This document shows, piece by piece, positions 34,675 to 47,000 of a stretch of 64,000 bases of DNA (position 1 is its first letter; each line of letters opens with the position of its first letter). Source of the stretch: an uncultured Clostridia bacterium (lineage in GTDB: Bacteria; Bacillota; Clostridia; Christensenellales; UBA1242); assembly GCA_944381185.1 (NCBI GenBank), contig CALWKE010000002.1, positions 281,731 through 345,730 on the forward strand, written 5' to 3'. The notes beneath the pieces were generated by a model. That model saw only the letters and a program-made list of their open reading frames with translations, was not told the DNA's origin and made no database searches. The position numbers and the translations under genes are program-made.

Positions 34675-35029
34675 ATATTTATAGTTAAAATTAACAAAAA
34701 TTTTTTAATATAAAATAGTTATGTTTATATAATTATATTTTTAAAACTAAAATTCGACATAAATCCCCAATTTATCGGCATTTACAAAAATTAAAAATTT
34801 TGGTTGTTTATTAGCGAAAATAGCAAGCAAAATTTTGGTTAAATTTGACCAAAATCATAGTTTTTTATTAAAAATTAATACAAATAAAATCTAATTTAGT
34901 TATTTTTTTAAAACAAATTATAGTTATATTATTAAAACTTATTTTATGAACTTTATCAGTATTATTTAAGTTATAATAACATAATTATATTTGTTATAAT
35001 TTTATAATAATAGCAAAATTTAAAAAATA
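34675..35029. other. AT-rich intergenic region without a gene
   Basis: Upstream of the giant's promoter and downstream of the 4,334-aa gene's terminator. No ORF, tRNA or rRNA is seen. The only structure noticed is an 8-bp dyad, ATTTTGGT (34832–34839) and ACCAAAAT (34848–34855), separated by 8 bp, about 160 bp upstream of the −35 element. It could be an operator or chance in AT-rich DNA. Confidence 0.5.
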
Positions 35030-35061
35030 AAAAAACAGAAAGATTTCTCTTTCTGTTTTTT
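35030..35061 (-). terminator. Intrinsic terminator of the 4,334-aa gene
   Basis: A perfect 14-bp stem, AAAAAACAGAAAGA (35030–35043) with TCTTTCTGTTTTTT (35048–35061), has a TTTC loop, T-rich on the minus-strand exit side. It starts 27 bp after the stop codon at 35089. Confidence 0.9.
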
Positions 35062-35088
35062 TGCTGTAACTTGCGATAAATTCAACAT

Positions 35089-38000
35089 TTATGCCCCAAG
35101 ACCATATTCTTGCATTGTTGTTATATTATATCTAATGTTTCCATCTGAATTTATGTGTAACATGTTATCACTAACCCTTACAACGTAATCATTTGAACCT
35201 GTTTTATAATAGAACGAAAGCACAAAATATTCGCCCGTATCAACTGAAAAATCTAACGAAACAAGTGATGTATCAATCGTTTCAGAATCTAAATTAACAT
35301 ACTTATTCGAATTGATCATTTTTGTTAAATAGTCTGCAATATTTTGCGAGTTATTATAAAGTTCTGTGTATTGGTCTTTGTCTAAAACAATATATTGCAA
35401 ATAGTCACCATTTTCTCTGTTATAAACATGAGTTGTGTCTGCTGCCCTTTCAAAATGCCAAACGTTCATTTCAGTTGATTCAATATCAATTTGAGTTGAA
35501 TCAATTTCATTGTTTTTAACTGCATCAGTTGTAAAGTCCATAACATAAGGGCTGTAGATTGGGATTGCATAAATTCGTTCACTAACAACTGTTTGCCTTG
35601 AAATTATATTGAATTGAACTTCAACAACAACTGAAAGTGAAACTGTTTGCAAGTTGTTATTTTCGTCTAAAAATTCAATATTTTCAAATGTTATAGGCAC
35701 ATTAACATTTATAAAGTTAATTGTTGAACCATCAGTGTCGTAAACATAAGAATTTGCAATTAAAAGCGCACTTAAAAAGTCTTCTAGTGAATATTCTGAA
35801 ACTCTTTCAGCAACCGCTCGTTTTAAGTTTTCAATATAAAGTTGGTCATAGCCATCATAAATAATATCAATATAATCAGAAAACTCGGTATATATTGCAC
35901 CACTTTGTGTAACTTCACCCGATTCACTATCTGAAGCATTTGCCTTAAGGTCTGTTAAAATTGCATCTGTCATATAAATGTAACCAATAAAGCCATATTC
36001 TTCACTATTATACCAGAATCCAATGTTAGGACTTGGAAGTGAGTTGATTGTTATACCTGAAGATGTCCACGATTGAGTTCCACCAGAGCCAGCAGTAAGT
36101 GAAACATTAATTGTATAGTTATCATTAACTGGGCAGTAAACTCTGTGTTCAAAATCAACTTTAATAAGCAAATCAGCCGACGTGCAGAGAGTTTTGTTAT
36201 TAAAGTTCAAATAATATGTTTGAATATAATCATCTCTAACAGGAATTGTAACTTCACCCGGCATAGTTTCAGGGTTAACATAAGGTGAACCATATTCATC
36301 ATTGGCTGTTGGATAAACAACTTCATAATATTCATTATTATAAATTATGTAATACGCATCAAGTGTTTGAATGCTATATGTGAATGAAAGACCAGTTGAA
36401 CTTCCCTCTCCATTATAAATTGTTGTGCTAGGTGCACTTGTTGAACTATCTTGCATAATTGGAAGCCAATAATAATAATCACCTTCAATCTGAACATAAT
36501 ACCTTGGTCTTCTAGATAATACCCAATCGGTGCTTTCAGGTGCATTGGTTGGAACAGTTTCATTATAAACAATTTCTTTAAGTTCATAATATCTGCCATT
36601 ACTATCAGCATCACTAACTCTTATATAAAGTTTTGCACCAGGATAATCATATCTATATTTTTCTTCCCGCTCAAGTTTAATTTTTGTTGAATTGCCTTTA
36701 ATATTATAATAGAAGTTTTCATTATCAACTGTTGTAATTTCAACTAAAACTTTTTGATTATTTTCATCAACATAATAGAAATTTTTTGATGCTTCGTCAT
36801 AACAAATATATGTCTTCGAGTCATCTACATTTTCAAAATAGAACACTTCATAAGTTTCTTCATAGAACCAATAAGTTCGAAGCAAAGTTCGCAGTGTGTT
36901 ATAATCTTGTCCGCCCGAACTTCTATCATCATTAAAATCATTAACGGTATATTTATTTTCTAGTCCCAAACCATCAAAACCATATTGCACTGAAATATTT
37001 ATTTTTGCATAATTTGAATCATCAACATATTCAATTTGCTCTTCTTTTGGAATTAGCGTTCCATTTTCATTAACAAATGGAGAATTTTCTGTGTTTGAGT
37101 TAAGAGTATATTCTTCCGTATTTCCATTATATGCAGTGTATGAATTGGTATCATCATCCCATGTATAGAATTGAATATTTGTTGGTCTGTTCATTGCATA
37201 ATAATATCCATATAATGTTATATTTCTGTTAATATAAGTTGCTTCACTCTCTTGAACATATTCAGTAAATAAAACATTTTTATTTCTATCAAGTGAATAT
37301 TCATACCAACCTTTAAACGAATAGAATGAAAGGTCTAATCTCATAGACTTTGTTGGGAATGCAACCTTGTTTCCTAAAATTGGTGAACACTGATCATAAT
37401 AACTATCCGTTCCGTTGCTTGTTATTGGCGTTGTTGTTGAACCATAGTTATAATAGCCATTAGCATAAATATATTCATAACCATTATATGCTTGACCAAC
37501 TGCTTCAGGGTCATCAACTGGTCTGTTACCAACAATTGATGATGAATAATAGTTTCCATACAAGAAATATCCATAAGGAACATTATATGAAACTGAACTT
37601 GAAGTTTGAGCAACATCATTTGAAATTGTTGCAATCTTTGTGAGTCCATAAGATAAATTTGACCTTAAAACATAATTAGGGTCATCAAGATTCATTGAAG
37701 ATAAAATTGCATTAAAACTTTCTTCGTTAAATGTTGTTTCATAAACATTAATAGTTCCTTCTTTAAGTGAAAGCGTATCTCCATTATCATCAAGAATGTT
37801 ATAAAAATCAACTTGGAAGGTTTGAATTGAAAATTTGCAACTTATTTCAATGTTACTCATAACATCAGTAAAGTTGAAATAAACTCTGTTAACATCACGC
37901 CTGCCATAAGTGCTTGCATAATTATCCGTTGATGTTTCTGCATAATTTGAAAGATTGAATCCTTCATCAATACTAGATGAGTCAACAATTGATAACAAAC

Positions 38001-41000
38001 TATTAACAATAGTATCATTAAATATAATAGTTTGTGACCCATCATCTGCTTGTCTAGTTATAAATCCAACAGGAGTACTTGTAGCACCATTGGTTACCCT
38101 TGAAACATTTTGAAGAACAATCTTTTTATTTTCATTATTCCAACTAAATTTAAATGTCAAAATATGTTGTGAAGTTCTGAATTTCAAGGCTGTGCCTTGC
38201 GTATACTCTTCTATTCTATAGAATGTAAACGACATTTCTGATAAAAATCTTCCGTTATAATAAGGAATAATATCAAATGCTAAATCATGATAGAAATCAA
38301 AGGTGTAATCTAATGATGAATAAGTATCGTCATCTCCAAATTCTTTTTCTGTTGAAGTTTGAGCAACACCTGTTCCATTGTCTGAATCTTGAATTGTGTA
38401 ATACCCAGAAAGACCAGGGTTAGAAGTTGAATTTGCATTATCACCAGACGCATTGTTGCCATTGCCCATAGAAATAACAAAATCATCTTTAATTTGCCAA
38501 TGAGCATAAAGCGTAAATTGTCTTGTTGAAAGGCATGTTAATAAAATTCCACTGCCATCAATAGATGTAACTTTTAATGATTCATTATATGGACTGTTAA
38601 TAAATCCATTGCTGTTATAAACATTTATTCTTAAATCATTCAAAGTGTACTTATCACCCGCTGTTGTAATGTAATAGGCATTACCATCACTATCAAAACT
38701 TACAACATATCTATTGCTTGAATAATACAGAAATTCATGGTCATTACTTAATGAATCACTTTCAACTGAATTATAGAAACGAACATAATATTTTGTTCCC
38801 TTATATTTAAAGTATAAATAGTAACTAATTTCACCCTTATCATTAGTATTTTCTTCACTAGAAATGTAACAATTAATTCCGTTTATTGTAACATATCCAA
38901 AGTTTGAACTTGCACCTGATGCATCAAACTCTTCAATGCTTGTCATATTATCAGAATTGAAATCATGTCTTGTATCAGTTGGAGATTTATAATCTGACCT
39001 AAATAATTTCTGATAGAACGCATAATCAAACACCAAATCATCAGCCGACCAACTATCACCTAAAGTTTGACCAACATCTGAATATCCATTTGGATTAATG
39101 TTGTCAAGTTTTCCATCGTTAGCAAAAGTTGTTTTTAAAGTGTTTCCAACAACAAGTGAATTTGGGTCATCTGACTTTAAAAGCCACCCAAGGAAATAAT
39201 ATCCTGTTGAAACTGCAAATAAATCATGCAGATAATATTTTGTTCCATTAACAGAAATATAGCCATTTTTAACCAATTCATCAAAAACAAACACAATATT
39301 TAAGTTAGCAACAATATCTTTATATGTAAGATTAGCATTTGTTAATGAATCTTTTAAATTATTAGAATTAATTGCAAGTGAATAATCAAGATAATTTCTT
39401 GAATTAAGATTTGCACTATTATAAATTGCAAGAGCAAATCTGCTGTCTTGTTCATAAAGATTTAAAAGTTCTTCTTGGTCAATGTTTAATGAAATATTAG
39501 CATAGAAAGTTTGCTTTTTCCAAAGAGCGAAAATATAAATGTAATGCGTTGCTTCTTTTTCCGCTCCACCAGAATCTTTATCTCCACCCAAAATTTCTTG
39601 GTAATCATTAAAGCTACTTCCGTTTGCTATCATACTATTATTGGTATATAAAGGAACAAGCCCTGCACCAGAAGTTGAAACATAAACACCATCAACCAAA
39701 GTATTATTCAAATTATAAAATTCATAACGTGCTGAATAAACAGTGTTACCCTTATTTAAATCATTTGGATTATAAGTTGAATTAGGAGTGCTTGCATAAT
39801 CACCGTCATAGAAGAACAATGACCAACCCAAAAAATCATAACCAACCCTTGTTGGGTTTGCATTATTAAGTTGATAATTAAATGTTTGATAATTAGAAAT
39901 ATATCCTAAAATTTCATTGTAAACATTTTCATTATCATCATCAAAATATGCCCAAATTGTAAACTCACTATTTGATTTATTAGTAACATCAGTTGAACCA
40001 ATATGGTCAAGCGACGAAACAACAGTGTTGTCACGCCAGTCAATAACAGCGGTGTATTTGTTAACTTCCCAATAAGCATAAAGCATTAAATATCTGTTGT
40101 TTTCAGAAATTCCCCTGTCGACATAAAGGTTATTATCACCATCAAAACCATAAGATGAATAAGCAACTGAAGTATCAAAATATGATAAATAATTTTGGTT
40201 ATTACCCGGTATAAACCCATATTTATCACTTCCAACCTTGCTGTTTAAGTAATCTTCACTAACCTTAACACTAATTGTGCTAGGCAAGATATTTGAATTT
40301 GTGCTAACATTTTGTGTTCCCGTATCATATCTATAAAAGACTACAATTTTTGGAGCATTCATATTGTTATTGTTTTTATTATAATACTTAAATTCAACAT
40401 CAATATTATCATTAATGTTACCACTTTGATTAAATTCGTTGAGAAGACTCTTATTCAATACAGGAAGAGTTATACCACTTTGATTTAATTTTGAACTGTA
40501 ATATTTTGACCCAAACAAAACACCTTGAGAGTTAAAACTTGAATCAATATCTTCAAAAGCATTTGATTTTTTGTTAAAGTACCAACCAAGCCAAGAGTAG
40601 CCATACCTGTCAATAACATATTGCATTTGATTGTTTTGAACAAAAATTTGGTCAACACTTTCATAGTGTCCAAGATATGCACTTTTAATTTCATTTGTTG
40701 CTGTTTGAGCATTCATAGCATACCAGTTAGAACTATCAAAAGTAACATAGAAGAAATATATTTCACTATTATTGATTATTCCTAAAACTAAATTACCAAT
40801 TGCAACTTGTCCTTCAAAAAAGTCTGAACCTCTATAACTAATTTGTCCTTTAGTTGAACCATTTTGAGCATCTGAATCATTAAAGTCGAATGCCAAGATG
40901 TAACTATTAGCCTTCCAAATACCATATAAATCAATAGTGTAAGTTAAAGCACTTCCACCAACATTATCCATAAATATGGTTGCATAAGCAGCCCAGAAAT

Positions 41001-44000
41001 TATAATTTTCAGTTTCTGTGTTACCCGTATCAGTTAAAAAGTATGTTTGATTGCCTGATGATTTAATATAAAAGTCAAATGATAATTGAGTTGTAAGATT
41101 ATTAAATTCTAGTAATTCCTTTCGTTTAGAATAATCAAAATATTGAGTTGCATCAAACCAAGAACTTGTTGAATTCCAAGTGTTTGAAGTTGAATCATAC
41201 CTGTTGATTCCATTATTAAAGCCATCATCAACCCTGTTGTCACCATCAAAGTTTTGAGAGCCCCAGCCAATAAATGTGTAACCGTCCATTGAAAGAGAAC
41301 CAGTTAATTCAGTCATTGAATCATAAGGGAATGATTGTGGTTTTAAAGTATTAACTTGTTCAGGTTTAGTTGAAGATTCACCATAGTTTTCATGATAAAC
41401 AATATTAACATTATTGGCCATTGAATAAAAGTTAACTGAAAAACTATTTGAAAGCAAAGCTATAGCATTTTCAGCATTATAGTTTTCATTACTATTTTCA
41501 GTTGAATAAAAACTTACCAAATAATATGGATTGTTTCCGTCATAAACATAAGAAATCTTAACGTAAATTCTAGCACCACGAATTTGTATAGCAAGAGAAC
41601 TTTGATCAGGATATTTTGAACTGTAATTATTTTTAATACTGGTAACATTAATTGAAGTTATACCGTAATCTACAGTAACAATATCAATATATTGCAAATA
41701 ATATCCCGGAATTTCGTAATACTTAAATTGAAGTTTATAGCCCGGCACAACTTTTTGGTCATGATATGAAGTGTTAAGCCCTGTCTTTTCTTTATCAATA
41801 TTCTGCCAATTAAGCGTAGTATCATTAATATTTATATCAATATTGGTTAAAGCTGTATTGTTAAACCAAGAGCCAACCTTATTATAATCATTATTTGTAT
41901 AATCTAATTGATAATATGTTCTATCTTGGTTTCCACTTGTGTATCTCCAAGAGAAGTATAAATCATTTGTTTTATCATTGTTATAATAAACAGATTGACC
42001 TTGAGCTCCAGTCTCACTATATGAAAGTTGACCAGTTTGTTCAGTTGCATCATAATAACTGCCTAAATTAGCATTAGAAATATAAGAATTTGTTGTAAGT
42101 GTAACTTGATTTTCTGCAATATTAAGTAACAACAAATATTTTTTAGCACTTTCAAATTCGCTCATTGTTTTAACAATACTAAAGAAGTCAACATACTTAT
42201 TAGCTTTGTCCCTACTGCCTCTCATATATATGTATGTCAACAAATCATTAGATCTAATTTCCTCATAGTTTAAATGTGCGTTTGTTGTTTTTCTTCCTTC
42301 AAGTTCCCCAATATTGCCAAAGCCTGATTTAAATGGGTTTGAATTTGAAGATGTTGTTTCATCATAATTATAAACAAGAGGATTAGTGAAATATAATGAA
42401 TAGTCACTTCCTGTTGCAAATATTTTAAAACCATTCTTCAATAAGTTTGCTTCACCAACAAAGATAACTCTGTAAACTTGATTAGAATCAATATTAGATG
42501 TTCTAACTAACAGCCCGTCAACATTAGACATATCAAAAACATCATTCCAACCATTATTGTTAACTAAAATATGAATTCGTTCACTTATTCCTGTATTAGT
42601 ATTAATTTCTAACAACTGGTTATAAGATTGATTATTAATGTCACCTGCATTAAAATCAAATTCAACATAAGACTTTGTTTTCACATCAATTTGAATATTT
42701 CCATAAATACCTGAAATCATCAAATAGAATGTTTCAATGCCATGTTCAGTGGCGTTGTCATCAACCCAATTAACAGATGAATGTTCAGCAAAATAAATGC
42801 CATATTTAAAGTCTGTTGAGTTGCCATTGCTATCCAAAATATTACGAGCACTTAAGTAATTTAAACCTGTTCTATTATAAGTTATGTGATAACTTGCAGA
42901 ACCAACGCCACCAGAGGCGTAATAATATTGATAATTTTCATTTAATGTAAAACTATTATTATTTAGACCTAAATTAAACAATGTTGACTCATATTCACCG
43001 TCTTTATCTAAATCAAGTCTAACCACAATAGAACTAATAATATATCCATCATTTGGTGCAAATTTGAAATAACTAGTGTCTACAGGTTGAATGTTGCCAA
43101 AAGTATTTCCTTCGGTATAGTCTCCATTTTTATTATATTGATAACTTATAGTTTTATCATTAGTATCAAACTTATCATTAGTGTTGTTTGCCCCAACCAC
43201 AACATTAATTTCATTATTAAAGTTAGAGAACGTGAATTGAAAACTCAAATTATCATCTGCTTGAACACCTGATGTTCTGTCAATATAGAAGAAATACATA
43301 ACTTCATAATTACTATTGTTTCTTGCAAAATAAAGATTTATAATTCCCTTTGTGTCAATAGTAATCTCAAATTCTTGCAAAACAGTATAAGTAGTTCCCT
43401 TGTAATTGATTGAATTTAGTGTGTGCCTGTCAACTTCACCCCAGCGACTATCCATATTGAGTGTCAATTCACCCAGCTCTGTTGACCCAGCAGTAAATGC
43501 CCTGCTTAATGACATATAATATATAACATTGTTAATTCGAACAGAACTTAAATAAGAAATCAAATCATAATATGTTCTACCTGAAGTGCTTCCTCCAGAA
43601 TACTTGTCAACAGCTGAAATATCTTTTTGATTTGGTTTAACTGCAACAATTTGAGTGTTGTTATGATTTTGACGATTTGTCGCACTCGAATTTTCACTAT
43701 TGCTTGCATAATAATAAGCCAACCATTTTGGCGAATTAACAACATAGATCACATTTGAACCAAATTCACTATCACTTACTGTATTTTTCCATTGGTCAAC
43801 TGTTCCATTAGTATTAAGTTTATAATAATAATTTGAAATAAGATTTGAATTAGAAAATCTATAACGAACACCATTAATCCAAATATAATATTTGGTGTTT
43901 CCATCACCTTTTTCTGATTGAATAGGTTGAACATTAAGTGCTAAATGAGAACCATCACCACCATTTTCAGAAGTTGAAGTAAATGTGTTGTTTCCTAAAT

Positions 44001-47000
44001 AATAATTAGACCTTGCTCTTGCAATAACTTTAAAGCCAAAAAGCCCGACTTGATTAACTGTATTTTCATTATAAACATATCCCGATCCATTATTATCATT
44101 TTCATCATGAGCGTAATAACAATCTTCAACAGAAATTGAAATTGAACTAGTACTATTATTGTATGAATATGAAAATTTATTATAAGTGCTATTAGACCCT
44201 AAATAATATTTGCCACCACTAATAGTTTTTAAAGATAGTTCACCACCTGTTGGTTTTCCGCTAGAATTTTCAACCCTATAGTAAATTCTTGTATTTCCGC
44301 CGTCATCAATGTCAATATAAATTGTTGCTGTTTTAAGCGTTCCACTTTCAATATATCCAAAATGCTGAATTTCAATTTGTTTAAGCCTATAATCGTCAAT
44401 GTTTTGAATGCTAATAGTCAAGTTAATCGTTCCCATTGACTTAACATCAAACCTATCACCAGTTATTGTTCGATCATTTTTATTATTAAATTCTTGACCA
44501 ATAACAATGCTAGCACCTTCTCCCCTCGTGCCCAAATTAACACTATCATCATCTTTTGCAGTAACTTGATATATAACATCAACTTCACTTGTGTTTATTT
44601 GATTTTGTTTGTTTTGGTCACTTGTTGAACCACCTGTTAAGTATTCAGTTCCAACATCAACAAAATATGATTTTGGCAAATATGCCGCAACAAAAGTGAT
44701 TTGTCCACCATTTTCAAGTTTATTTTCATCAATAAGTTCACCTAATGTTACATTAGTTTTCAAAGGATCAACAACTCTATCACCAATTTTTAAAAGCCAT
44801 GCAGAAATCTGCCAAGATGATTGAAGTGTTATCAAATCATTGTGTGCATCTGAAGTTCCTTCATCATCCATTAAGATATCATACCAATTTTTGCCAAAAC
44901 TTTCACCTTTTACTATTAATTTTCTAATATTACCATTAAGTCCAACAAACTCAAAATTAAATGAATAATCTCCATCTCGCTTATCAATTCCACCCACATA
45001 ATAATAACTTATGTTAGATTCAGTATATCTATCAACTTTATTACCTTTAAATGAAATGCTAAAGCCAGATGTGGTATGCAAATCTTTAATTTCAGCATTA
45101 ATATAGTTATATGATGAATTTGCGTTTGGTAAATATTCATATCCATTAACTTTTGTATTACTATTTATATTAGAGCCACTATAATTTGCAAACTCAAACC
45201 GAATGTAATAATTATTTTCCGTCCACTTCGCCGTAAAATAAACCGTTGCATTTTTATCACTATGTAAATTCATAAACCAATTTTCGCCGGCATTAGTTTC
45301 CCCTGTCGTGCTGGAGTTATCAAAATATTTTGCACTTGATGAACTCGTTCCATATTTCTTGGTAATACCACTTTTCATACCACTAATTGACCAACCATCA
45401 AAAGTATAACCTGTTTTTGTTGGAACTTTAACGGTAAAACCAGAATCGTATGTTGCTGAAATCGTTTCATTATCTTCACCATTGCCATAATTAATATAAA
45501 TACTATATTTATTAGGCGTCCAATGAGCATAAACTCTATATGGTGCATAACAATCATAATTTTCTTTTTTACTTCCACCATTTGCAGCAGTATACCAACC
45601 TGCAAATGAATATCCTACCTTTTCAACACCATAGTCATCATTTAAATCAACATATGAACCATATTTATATGTAGTGGTTTTTGTAGTTTTTGTTGTATTA
45701 TTTTCATTAAAAACGCCACCATTCCCTTCAAATTTAATTGTATATGAAAATTTACCATATCCAGAAGTATAATATGGTCCTTTGAAATTAAGACTATTCC
45801 ATACATAATATGCATTATTTTCATAAATTTTATAAGTAACTTTTGTATAGTAATTCCCATTAATCACATTAGAATATGTAGGAGTTTGTATAACTTTATT
45901 TGACAAGTATTTTTTATCACTTTCTTTATAACTATCAGGGGGACGATGATAACATTTTAGAATTGAAACCTTTCCATTTCCGCCATGCGAAGAAGAAAGA
46001 TATACAGTTTTATCATTGGCAAAATTTACATCAAATAGAAAAGCTGACAGATAATAACCATCATTTAAATAAATTTTTATCCACCAATCATGATGATCAC
46101 CAACCCAGTTTCCTTCATCATATGATTCCAAATAACCAAGACTTGATCCACTTGATGTATAAAGATCAGTTCTATCTGTATCTGCATAAGGTGTAATATT
46201 ATTTTTATTTAAAATTTGATAAATTTCTGATAGATCTTCATCTGTAAAATTAAATAAACCATTAATACCTTTAATTTTTATTACATAATCAGGCTTATTG
46301 CTTCCTGATTTATAAAATTCAATAATAATTTGGTTCAATGTTTGTGATGCAAATTCCCACCTTTCAAATTCGTCTAAAATTTGAGTTCCGTCTAAAAGAG
46401 CTAAAGAATAATTATTATCATCAACCAATCCAACAACCATACCCAAACCATAATTCATAAGTTGAGTAAAATTATTATCATATTGATAACCAACAAATTC
46501 CGATACACTTTCAGTTTTTAAATTTAAATAGTAATATCTATTATCAGTTATTCCAATAGCATAGCCATTATAATTTGTTAAAATTTCATTAAATACATAA
46601 TCACTAGTCTCATCAAAAATCTTATTGCCTTTTGCATCAAAAATTCCATAAATGCCAAAATTATTATCATGATAAACAAAATAATTTTCACTATAATCAT
46701 TATTATCATTAAGTTTTATTTGATTAGATTCAAAATCAAACTTTGACACCATTTTATTTTGATCATTTAATTCATAAAAACCACTGCTTCTTAAAAATAT
46801 TTTTCCACTTGCATGTAAAATAACTTCATTTTGTGTTGATTCATAACTAAACAATAAACTATTTTCATCATCATAATATTTACTTAAAAACTCGTATTCT
46901 AAAGTATTATTAATGCCAATTTTTTGTTCGCAAATATAGTAAAAATTATCAGTATTACTATTTCCAAATAGATTTAACTTTGCAAAGCCATCATTCAATT

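Noticed and set aside
45900..46196. A 98-aa plus-strand ORF, as the longest example of many short ORFs opposite or out of frame with the giants
   Set aside because: These are shadow frames of AT-rich, repeat-coding DNA. Their composition (runs of Leu/Ile/Met/His/Gln) mirrors the real frame and none has upstream signals.
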